A program made the translations under genes and the position numbers. The notes under the pieces were generated by a model. It worked only from the letters and a program-made list of their open reading frames with translations, searched no databases and was not told the DNA's origin. A stretch of 14,310 nucleotides of DNA from an uncultured Clostridia bacterium. GTDB taxonomy: Bacteria > Bacillota > Clostridia > Christensenellales > UBA1242. The number at the start of each line of letters is the position of its first letter. Position 1 is the stretch's first letter. Below are positions 7,782 to 12,999 of the stretch, piece by piece. The stretch spans positions 1 through 14,310 of the forward strand of contig CAMLUY010000011.1 in assembly GCA_946487985.1 (NCBI GenBank), in the 5' to 3' direction.

Positions 7782-7810
7782 ATTATATATTATATAGTTG
7801 TAATTGTCAA
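7782..7810 (-). promoter_or_regulatory. Consensus sigma-A promoter of the surface-protein operon
   Basis: On the minus strand, TTGACA (7810-7805), exactly 17 bp, then TATAAT (7787-7782): a perfect match at both hexamers and optimal spacing. The expected start is near 7775, leaving about 250 nt before the ATG at 7521. A second TATAAT sits closer to the gene on the minus strand (7586-7581) but has no good -35. Confidence 0.75.
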
Positions 7811-7890
7811 CGAAATTATCCAAAAAAATAAAATATTTTGCACAATTTTTAAATATTCATAAATTACTTTGCATATTTATGCAAAAATGC

Positions 7891-7919
7891 TTGCAATTTT
7901 ATTTGTTGTTTGCTATAAT
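7891..7919 (+). promoter_or_regulatory. Strong extended -10 promoter of the 225-aa gene
   Basis: TTGCAA (7891-7896), a 17-bp spacer ending TGC, and TATAAT (7914-7919). The TGn before the -10 is the extended -10 element. The expected start near 7926 leaves a ~47-nt leader before the ATG at 7973. Confidence 0.8.
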
Positions 7920-7972
7920 AGAGCCAACATAAAGATATTTACGTTTCTGTGGTGACACTAAGGAGGGGGGAT

Positions 7973-8650
7973 ATGCAAAAGACAGATTTTCTTGCAGATA
8001 TCAATTATCACCTTTTGGGAACAAAAGAAAGCATTGATGAAGAAGAGTTCTATCCGATTTTAGGCGGCATTGCTGCTGCCGCGCAAAAGACAAATGCAAC
8101 AAGCAGCTTTAAAAGAAATGAGATTGAAAGCAGGCACAAAGACGCTGTCACAGAGCTGATGCGTTCATTGCCGAAATACCAGCATTTCTTTGAAAACTCG
8201 GATTATGAGCAGGCTAAAAAAGAATTTCAGGCTGTACTGCCACAAGGCTTTTCAATAGAGGGCGAAAATTATACTGACCTTGTAAAACAGGCACTTGAAA
8301 AGGCGGTTGAAGCCCGTGCTGCGGCAGGCAAATTCAGCCGTAATTCTGGGATAAATATTGAATCAGACCGCGGCAATTACTCAAACAATATCAGTGAATT
8401 TGAAATGGCTGTTGCAAAGTTTACGCCTGAGTTTATCGAGTCACTTGCGCGCAGCAAAGGCTTTACAAGTGATGAGCAAATTAAACTTTTCAAAGCTCGC
8501 ACCAATGCGCTTTGCGGTGAGATGGCACAGAGCACAATAAAGGATAAGGTTGACTACTACTTCCGCGCTATGGACTATCTTGTGGGCTTTTATGCTGACT
8601 ATCAAATCGCACAGGCCATGACAGAAGCAGATGAAGCAGAACGTGCCTAG
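7973..8650 (+). CDS. Uncharacterised soluble helical protein (225 aa)
   Basis: Family not recognised. The ATG at 7973 is preceded by AGGAGG (7961-7966) at 6 nt; the frame is open upstream to 7949 but those codons overlap the ribosome binding site. The protein has no signal peptide and no membrane segment. It is charged and reads as mostly alpha-helical, with alanine-rich helices (GGIAAAAQKTN at about 31-41, LEKAVEARAAAGKF at about 108-121), a polar asparagine/serine loop near 122-140, and an acidic end (AMTEADEAERA). The single cysteine lies in NALCGEMAQ. It is monocistronic: its own promoter, with a terminator before the rplM operon. The near-ideal promoter and ribosome binding site suggest high expression. 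It diverges from the surface operon, so shared control is possible but unproven. Confidence 0.85.
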   Translation: MQKTDFLADINYHLLGTKESIDEEEFYPILGGIAAAAQKTNATSSFKRNEIESRHKDAVTELMRSLPKYQHFFENSDYEQAKKEFQAVLPQGFSIEGENYTDLVKQALEKAVEARAAAGKFSRNSGINIESDRGNYSNNISEFEMAVAKFTPEFIESLARSKGFTSDEQIKLFKARTNALCGEMAQSTIKDKVDYYFRAMDYLVGFYADYQIAQAMTEADEAERA

Positions 8651-8690
8651 TTTTTCAAGCAAAAATTTTTTAATAATTCTGTAAAAACGC

Positions 8691-8719
8691 TTGACAAAAG
8701 AATTTATATAATATAAAAT
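8691..8719 (+). promoter_or_regulatory. Promoter of the rplM-rpsI operon
   Basis: TTGACA (8691-8696), a 17-bp spacer and TAAAAT (8714-8719); expected start near 8725. The promoter lies upstream of, and runs into, the terminator hairpin at 8720-8748, so the transcript starts inside the left arm of that hairpin. Confidence 0.65.
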
Positions 8720-8748
8720 AAAAACGTCTTAATTTTGAGGCGTTTTTT
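8720..8748 (+). terminator. Terminator of the 225-aa gene, overlapping the rplM start site
   Basis: Arms aaaaacgtctt (8720-8730) and ttgaggcgttttt (about 8735-8747) pair with one or two G/U wobbles around a short AT loop, followed by the T-run. It would stop read-through from the upstream gene. Transcripts starting near 8725 would lack part of the left arm and escape it. Confidence 0.7.
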
Positions 8749-8754
8749 GTTTGC

Positions 8755-8845
8755 ACTAGCCCCGCGAATAGATTCTGCCTTCAAGGACAAATAAAAGCCA
8801 AAATTCCCGAAGATTTCTGGCTGAAAAAGAATATTCTCGGAGGAT
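8755..8845 (+). ncRNA. Candidate L13-type ribosomal protein leader RNA
   Basis: The untranslated region before rplM folds by eye into a closed structure. CCG.GAATA (8762-8770) pairs with TATTC.CGG (8832-8840); the helix continues TTCT (8773-8776) with AGAA (8828-8831). Inside are a small CCT/AGG hairpin (8778-8786) and AGCCA (8796-8800) with TGGCT (8818-8822). The closing CGG merges into the rplM Shine-Dalgarno CGGAGG (8838-8843). Position, size and sequence flavour fit the L13 leader family of Bacillota (Rfam L13_leader), which is thought to mediate autoregulation by ribosomal protein L13. The family assignment is from memory and needs a covariance-model check. Confidence 0.55.
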
Positions 8846-8848
8846 ACA

Positions 8849-9292
8849 ATGAAAACATACATGGCAAAACCGACAGACATTGAAAGAAAATGGTATGTCG
8901 TTGATGCTGCAAATGTTCCACTTGGCCGCGTTGCAAGCCAGGTCGCAGACATTTTGACAGGAAAAAATAAAACAATCTTTACACCTCATGTTGATTGCGG
9001 CGATTTCGTAATCGTAATCAATTCTGACAAGGCTGTACTTACTGGCAAGAAGCTGACAGACAAAATCTACCGCTACCACACAGGTTATGTTGGTGGATTG
9101 AAAGAAGTTGACTATGGCTCACTTATGGAGAAGAATTCACCAAAAGCTGTTGAGCTTGCTGTGAAAGGCATGCTTCCAAAAACAAGCCTTGGCAGAAAAC
9201 AATTCACAAGACTTCATGTGTACAAAAATGAGGAGCACAATCATCAGGCACAAAAACCTGAAAAAGTTGAAATAAAAGGAGTACGCAACTAA
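8849..9292 (+). CDS. rplM: 50S ribosomal protein L13
   Basis: A 147-aa early-assembly protein of the large subunit, binding 23S rRNA. The N-terminal RKWYVVDAANVPLGRVAS block, then HVDCGDFVIVINSDKAVLTGKK, YRYHTGYVGGLK, the AVKGMLPKTSLGR signature and the RLHVYKNEEHNHQAQKP end are all typical. Length is close to the usual 142-148. The start follows CGGAGG at 5 nt. The TAA stop overlaps the rpsI ATG (taATG), so the two are translationally coupled, the universal L13-S9 pairing. Confidence 0.98.
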   Translation: MKTYMAKPTDIERKWYVVDAANVPLGRVASQVADILTGKNKTIFTPHVDCGDFVIVINSDKAVLTGKKLTDKIYRYHTGYVGGLKEVDYGSLMEKNSPKAVELAVKGMLPKTSLGRKQFTRLHVYKNEEHNHQAQKPEKVEIKGVRN

Positions 9293-9702
9293 TGGCAGAG
9301 AAAAAGACAAAGTCAGTGAACCAAATTATTTCAACTGGCAGAAGAAAGAAATCAATCGCACGTGTTCGCCTTGTACCAGGCAATGGCAAATGCACAGTCA
9401 ACGGCAGAGAAATGGGTGAGTACCTTCAAATGAACACACTCTTACTTGTTGCTCGTCAACCATTTGAGGTTACACAGTCAGGCGACAAATACGACGCAAT
9501 CATTCGTGTAACAGGTGGCGGTCTTTCAGGTCAGGCAGGTGCAATCTGCCACGGCATTGCACGCGCTCTTGTAAAAGCAAACGAAATGTACAAGAAAGAG
9601 CTTAAAGACGCTGGTCTTCTTACTCGTGACCCAAGAATGAAGGAAAGAAAGAAGTACGGTCTGAAAAAAGCAAGAAAGGCATCACAATTCTCAAAACGTT
9701 AA
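9292..9702 (+). CDS. rpsI: 30S ribosomal protein S9
   Basis: A 136-aa small-subunit protein whose C-terminal tail reaches the P-site tRNA. STGRRKKSIARVRLVPGNG near the N terminus, RVTGGGLSGQAGAICHGIARAL in the middle and the basic ending RMKERKKYGLKKARKASQFSKR (a KARKxxQFSKR tail) are diagnostic. AAAGGAG lies 11 nt upstream within the end of rplM. A terminator follows 2 bases after the stop. Confidence 0.98.
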   Translation: MAEKKTKSVNQIISTGRRKKSIARVRLVPGNGKCTVNGREMGEYLQMNTLLLVARQPFEVTQSGDKYDAIIRVTGGGLSGQAGAICHGIARALVKANEMYKKELKDAGLLTRDPRMKERKKYGLKKARKASQFSKR

Positions 9703-9704
9703 TC

Positions 9705-9732
9705 AAAAAAGGCTTGTTTTCAAGCCTTTTTT
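9705..9732 (+). terminator. Terminator of the rplM-rpsI operon
   Basis: A perfect 12-bp stem aaaaaaggcttg / caagcctttttt around a TTTT loop (9717-9720), with a T-run continuing to 9733. The A-rich left flank makes it potentially bidirectional. Confidence 0.92.
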
Positions 9733-9803
9733 TGTTATCATGAAAGATAAATTCGTCAAATTTGCAGACGGTTTTTGTTGAATATACATAACGCGCAAAA
9801 TGA

Positions 9804-9832
9804 TTGCTAAAATTAAAAAATATAAGTATAAT
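9804..9832 (+). promoter_or_regulatory. Promoter of the thioredoxin-reductase-like gene
   Basis: TTGCTA (9804-9809), a 17-bp spacer and TATAAT (9827-9832). The expected start near 9838 is immediately before the AAAGGAG ribosome binding site (9838-9844), so the leader is very short. Confidence 0.65.
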
Positions 9833-9853
9833 AATATAAAGGAGCAAATTTAA

Positions 9854-10768
9854 ATGTACGATATAATCATTGTTGGCGGAGGCCCTGCTGGCATCGCTGC
9901 CGCAATTTATGCCAAGCGCGCAGGCAGAGATGTTGCTGTCATCGAGAAATTCATTCCAGGAGGCCAGGTAGCGCTGACAGGCCAGATTGAAAACTATCCA
10001 GGGTTCACAAAAATTGAAGGTTCTGAACTTGCTGATAAATTCAAAACACACGCCCAAGCTCTTAATGTGCCTTTCATCATGGACGAGGTCACAGAATTTG
10101 ACCTCGATAAAGACATCAAAACGGTCATCTGTAAAAATGGCAGTTACAGCGCTTTGTCTGTAATCCTTGCCATGGGTTGCCACTCGAAAGAGCTGAACAT
10201 TGATGGCGAGCTTCGCCTTAAAGGCAAAGGCGTAAGCTATTGCGCTATCTGTGATGGTAATTTTTTCAAAGGTAAAGACGTAGCTGTTGTTGGCTCTGGT
10301 GACTCGGCCTTTTCTGACGCGATTTATCTTTCAAGCATCTGCAACAAGGTTTACATCCTTGCAAAGTCCAAGCTCAAACTGAATAATTATTCTGAAAACG
10401 AGTTTGATGGCAGTGAAAAAGTCACCATACTAAAAAACGCACTTTCAACCTCTATTGAGGGCAACGACAGAGTTGAGAAATTGCACTTCAATCAGGACGG
10501 AGAGGAGCATTCAATCGACGTAAGCGGAGTTTTCGTCGCGATAGGCCGCAGCCCAGAAACCTCACAGCTTACAGGCAAGATCAACCTCTCAGAAAGGGGC
10601 TATGTCATAGCAAATGATAAAATGATGACAAACTGTGCAGGCGTTTTCGCTTGCGGCGATATCAGAGAGGGCAGTCTTCGCCAGATTGCAACGGCGGTAG
10701 GCGACGGCGCAATCGCGGGCACAGAGGCAAGCAAATATGTCCTTGTGTACAAAGCTCAACATAAATAA
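9854..10768 (+). CDS. trxB: Thioredoxin reductase-like FAD flavoprotein with atypical pyridine-nucleotide site
   Basis: A 304-aa low-molecular-weight thioredoxin reductase homologue. The FAD Rossmann motif GGGPAG is at residues 8-13. PGGQVALTGQIENYPG (35-50) is the family signature, and the redox-active disulfide is CAIC (130-133) in SYCAICDGNFFKGKDVAVVG. The second Rossmann motif GSGDSA (147-152) keeps GxGxxA. The usual HRRxxxR that binds the NADPH 2'-phosphate is replaced by LAKSKLKL (169-176). The C-terminal FAD block ACGDIREGSLRQIATAVGDGAIAG (266-289) is intact. It should reduce thioredoxin or a similar thiol carrier, but the electron donor may not be NADPH: NADH or reduced ferredoxin, as in the ferredoxin-dependent clostridial FFTR relatives, are alternatives. 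Single-gene unit; no thioredoxin gene is adjacent. Confidence 0.92.
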   Translation: MYDIIIVGGGPAGIAAAIYAKRAGRDVAVIEKFIPGGQVALTGQIENYPGFTKIEGSELADKFKTHAQALNVPFIMDEVTEFDLDKDIKTVICKNGSYSALSVILAMGCHSKELNIDGELRLKGKGVSYCAICDGNFFKGKDVAVVGSGDSAFSDAIYLSSICNKVYILAKSKLKLNNYSENEFDGSEKVTILKNALSTSIEGNDRVEKLHFNQDGEEHSIDVSGVFVAIGRSPETSQLTGKINLSERGYVIANDKMMTNCAGVFACGDIREGSLRQIATAVGDGAIAGTEASKYVLVYKAQHK

Positions 10769-10795
10769 AAAATCCAGCTTGACATAAATTTGTAT

Positions 10796-10831
10796 AAAAA
10801 GATAGTATTGTTGATTGGTACTATCTTTTTT
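10796..10831. terminator. Bidirectional terminator between trxB-like and the membrane protein gene
   Basis: A perfect 12-bp stem aaaaagatagta (10796-10807) / tactatcttttt (10819-10830) with an 11-nt loop and a T-run to 10831. It lies 27 bases after trxB and 28 bases past the stop of the convergent minus-strand gene. Both strands give a hairpin followed by T's. Confidence 0.9.
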
Positions 10832-10859
10832 GTTTCAATAAAATTGACAAATCAGCAGT

Positions 10860-11651
10860 TTATTTCTCTGCATTCGCCATATCGACATCATTATTATGCT
10901 TAAATTTGGCTTTAATATTTTTTCTGTCACCAATAAGGTAAAAGATATTGAAATAAACAACAAGAAAAATTATGTATAAAGCGATAAATGTTGGGAATCC
11001 AATTCCAAGAACTTCCATAATGTCATTGCCTGGCATAAAATACATAGGGTCGCTTTCAATTTTCAAAACATAAATTTCTAACAATGCATAGATTAATAAT
11101 ACAACAAGACAAATCGCTTCTTTCCAAATATTTTTATATTCAAACTTCGTGAATTTGAAGGTTATGAAAGTTATTGATGTTACAAGCAAAAGCGCGTGTG
11201 TTGCTATCGAATATAGGTTTTCAAATAAGATATATTGATTATTAAAACCAACTCCTGGATAAGCAAAGAAGATCAATGCACAAAGAAGTCCAGTCGTTGC
11301 AGCAAAGTTGTACAAAAACGTCTTATTAAAAATCGTGGCAATAATAATTGTCCAGCAGGCAATAGCGCACCAAGGCCGCGGAAGCAAAGTATGCAAATAA
11401 TCATTCCAATCGCCTTGCCCGTCCATTTTAACAAGGTTTATTATCCTTCGTGCTATTTCAAATAATAAAATCAAACTGACAAGTATCCAAATGACAATTC
11501 TTTTTGCTTTCATGCTTTGCTTTCTAAATATCAAAGCAAAAGCGACAATCAAAGCAATACAAATAGCTAAAACTGTAATATGCAACCAACCCCATCGTCC
11601 ATCAATACTTGGGTTTGGATAGCTGCTATTAATCCAATCAGAAAAGCTCAT
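10860..11651 (-). CDS. Seven-helix integral membrane protein, YwaF/TMEM164-like
   Basis: A 263-aa polytopic membrane protein. Hydrophobic segments are visible at about residues 22-42, 52-72, 93-110, 113-132, 146-166, 176-196 and 217-240, so seven helices. The pattern LPRPWCAIACW (90-100), then YNFAATTGLLCALIFF, then THALLLVTSITFITF (151-165) matches the bacterial YwaF / TIGR02206 group and eukaryotic TMEM164 (LPlhxC ... GxxxAL ... sHgll). C95 and H152 fall where TMEM164 has its conserved Cys and His; human TMEM164 was reported to act in acyl transfer to ether phospholipids. Whether this bacterial protein does the same is untested. The start follows AAGGAG at 5 nt. It is monocistronic, with a long polar cytoplasmic tail (GDRKNIKAKFKHNN). 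Confidence 0.82.
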   Translation of the reverse strand: MSFSDWINSSYPNPSIDGRWGWLHITVLAICIALIVAFALIFRKQSMKAKRIVIWILVSLILLFEIARRIINLVKMDGQGDWNDYLHTLLPRPWCAIACWTIIIATIFNKTFLYNFAATTGLLCALIFFAYPGVGFNNQYILFENLYSIATHALLLVTSITFITFKFTKFEYKNIWKEAICLVVLLIYALLEIYVLKIESDPMYFMPGNDIMEVLGIGFPTFIALYIIFLVVYFNIFYLIGDRKNIKAKFKHNNDVDMANAEK

Positions 11652-11671
11652 AAAAACTCCTTAATGATATT

Positions 11672-11699
11672 ATTATATCAAAATTGATATTATTTACAA
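11672..11699 (-). promoter_or_regulatory. Candidate promoter with overlapping palindrome for the membrane protein gene
   Basis: TTGTAA (11699-11694), a 16-bp spacer and TATAAT (11677-11672) on the minus strand. The inverted repeat ATATCAA-AA-TTGATAT (11675-11690) covers the -10 and spacer, as an operator would. The AT-rich composition makes chance palindromes common. Confidence 0.45.
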
Positions 11700-11814
11700 C
11701 AAATTTTGACAAACATTTGAATTATATGCGTCGTTTCGTGAGCCTTCAACAAAAAATCTTTTCTTATCAAGGGTGGCAATCAAAATCTATAAAAAGTGAT
11801 TTAAAATTGCAAGA

Positions 11815-11857
11815 AAAAAGAGTATATTTTAAGACTAACTTAATTTATACTCTTTTT
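11815..11857. terminator. Perfect bidirectional hairpin, probable terminator of the degV-family gene
   Basis: AAAAAGAGTATA (11815-11826) pairs with TATACTCTTTTT (11846-11857), a perfect 12 bp. An inner TTAAG/CTTAA stem (11829-11833 with 11839-11843) tops it around ACTAA. It is about 97 nt past the degV-family stop on the minus strand, and no plus-strand gene upstream needs it. Confidence 0.7.
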
Positions 11858-11953
11858 CAAAATACCTTACTTTAAAAATGAAAGCTGTATAACCATTTTT
11901 GCTCAGTCTATACCGCTTACACAACTTTTTCTTTCGCGATCGTTCAAATGGGT

Positions 11954-12781
11954 TTAATGGCAGACGATTATGCCTTTTTCAAGGGCGTAGTATGAACACA
12001 ACCCTCGCATAGGCAGCACACGCACTTCTTTGAAATTGCATTGCTTTTCAATATCTGTTTTGATTTGATTTGCTTCTTCTTCTGCCTGACAGTGAGTAAT
12101 AATCAAAACCTCTTTTGAAAAGTCTTTTGCTTTTTCGCAAATCATTTGAATCATCTTTGCGAAGGCGTTTTTGATGCCAAAAATTTTCTTTGCCATTTTG
12201 ATTTCACCTTCGTGTGCAATACATATTGGTCTGATTACCAACTTGCTTGCGATCAAGCCAGCAATTTTGCTCATTCTGCCGTTATTTATAAGGTTGTCAA
12301 ATTTTTGCAAAATGAAATAAAGGTTTTTCTTGTCACGATACTTTGAAATCTCTTTGCAAATATCCTCAAACTCCATTCCGCTTTTGATCAGCTCGACCAA
12401 CTTGTCAACAATCAAAATTTCTGTTCCGCTTACCGCTTTTGAGTCAATCAAAAAGATATTTTCTGGCTTGTCATACGATTGCTGAGCAACATGCGCTGAA
12501 TTGAAGCAGCCAGAAAGCTTTGAAGTAATTGTTACAACGAATGTGTACTCAGCATTAGCGAACTCAGAAAGAAATGACTCCGGTGCAGGGCAAGCCGAAG
12601 AGTTCTTTTTTGATGCATGCATGTCAGCAAGCATTTTGTCGCAGTCAAGGTTGTCATCATCAACATATTCTTTGTCGTTGATGTTGATTGTCAGTGGTAT
12701 TACTTTAAACCCAATTTTATCATCTTTAATATATTCATTTGTAAGGTCGGACGCACTGTCCACAAGAATTTGATATTTCAT
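11954..12781 (-). CDS. DegV family fatty-acid-binding protein
   Basis: A 275-aa DegV homologue. Family members (FakB in staphylococci) bind a fatty acid in the cytoplasm and present it to the kinase FakA. The N-terminal ILVDSASDL (5-13), the serine/proline loop SSACPAPESF (61-70), SKLSGCFNSA (87-96; family S.LSGTyqsA), LIDSKAVSGTE (111-121) and the NNGRMSKIAGLIASKLVIRPI block are family hallmarks. I chose the ATG at 12781 because GGAG lies 6 nt upstream and the resulting MKYQILVDS start is family-typical; an ATG 4 codons earlier (12793) has no ribosome binding site. FakA is not in the window. The position usually held by threonine in SGT is cysteine (C92), a minor change. It appears monocistronic. 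Confidence 0.93.
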   Translation of the reverse strand: MKYQILVDSASDLTNEYIKDDKIGFKVIPLTININDKEYVDDDNLDCDKMLADMHASKKNSSACPAPESFLSEFANAEYTFVVTITSKLSGCFNSAHVAQQSYDKPENIFLIDSKAVSGTEILIVDKLVELIKSGMEFEDICKEISKYRDKKNLYFILQKFDNLINNGRMSKIAGLIASKLVIRPICIAHEGEIKMAKKIFGIKNAFAKMIQMICEKAKDFSKEVLIITHCQAEEEANQIKTDIEKQCNFKEVRVLPMRGLCSYYALEKGIIVCH

Positions 12782-12823
12782 AGTTTTCTCCATTTTAATG
12801 TCTTTTTACTATTTTTGCGATAT

Positions 12824-12852
12824 ATTATGATATGCGAATATGTTGTTGTAAA
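12824..12852 (-). promoter_or_regulatory. Candidate promoter of the degV-family gene
   Basis: On the minus strand, TTTACA (12852-12847), a 17-bp spacer and CATAAT (12829-12824). Expected start near 12818, giving a ~37-nt leader. Each hexamer has one mismatch to consensus. Confidence 0.5.
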
Positions 12853-12970
12853 ATTCCAAACATGTCGACCAAAAGGTCTAGTTTAATTATAGTTAAATTT
12901 GATAAAAAAGCAAAGCAAAAACAATCATTTCTCATAAAAAATATGTTTTCTTTTGTTGAAAAGGCAAAAG

Positions 12971-12999
12971 CGCACCTTTTTGTTACTCTTGCGGGTGCG
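12971..12999 (-). terminator. Weak candidate terminator overlapping the end of dinB
   Basis: CGCACC (minus strand 12999-12994) pairs with GGTGCG (12976-12971) around a 17-nt loop that contains the dinB stop codon. The following sequence (cttttgccttttc) is only moderately T-rich, so termination may be weak. Confidence 0.4.

Larger units (their letters stand above)
7522..7972. other. 451-bp divergent intergenic region
   Basis: It lies between the start of the minus-strand surface operon and the plus-strand 225-aa gene. It holds a consensus minus-strand promoter (7782-7810), a ~250-nt structured leader for the operon, a perfect ACACGG/CCGTGT inverted repeat (7591-7607), a very AT-rich stretch (7770-7900), and a strong plus-strand promoter (7891-7919). 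I find no convincing protein-coding gene in it; a 64-codon plus-strand frame at 7668-7862 has no ribosome binding site. Confidence 0.8.
11652..11953. other. 302-bp intergenic region upstream of the membrane protein gene
   Basis: It contains a weak minus-strand promoter (TTGTAA 11699-11694, 16 bp, TATAAT 11677-11672) for the membrane protein gene, an inverted repeat overlapping that -10 (11675-11690), and a perfect terminator-like hairpin (11815-11857). No gene is supported; a 63-codon plus-strand frame (11684-11875) lacks a ribosome binding site and runs through the hairpin. Confidence 0.7.

Noticed and set aside
7668..7862. Plus-strand 64-codon frame in the divergent intergenic region
   Set aside because: No ribosome binding site, crosses the minus-strand promoter, and low-complexity AT-rich coding.
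9620..10183. Minus-strand 187-codon frame over the rpsI end and trxB start
   Set aside because: Antisense to two certain genes; contains their terminator and promoter.
10779..10784. TTGACA just before the trxB terminator, considered as a promoter
   Set aside because: No acceptable -10 at 16-18 bp, and nothing on the plus strand downstream to express.
11684..11875. Plus-strand 63-codon frame upstream of the membrane protein gene
   Set aside because: No ribosome binding site, overlaps a promoter and passes through the perfect hairpin.
12863..12880. GACC-AAAA-GGTC hairpin upstream of the degV-family gene
   Set aside because: Only 4 bp, no T-run, no link to a promoter; likely chance.
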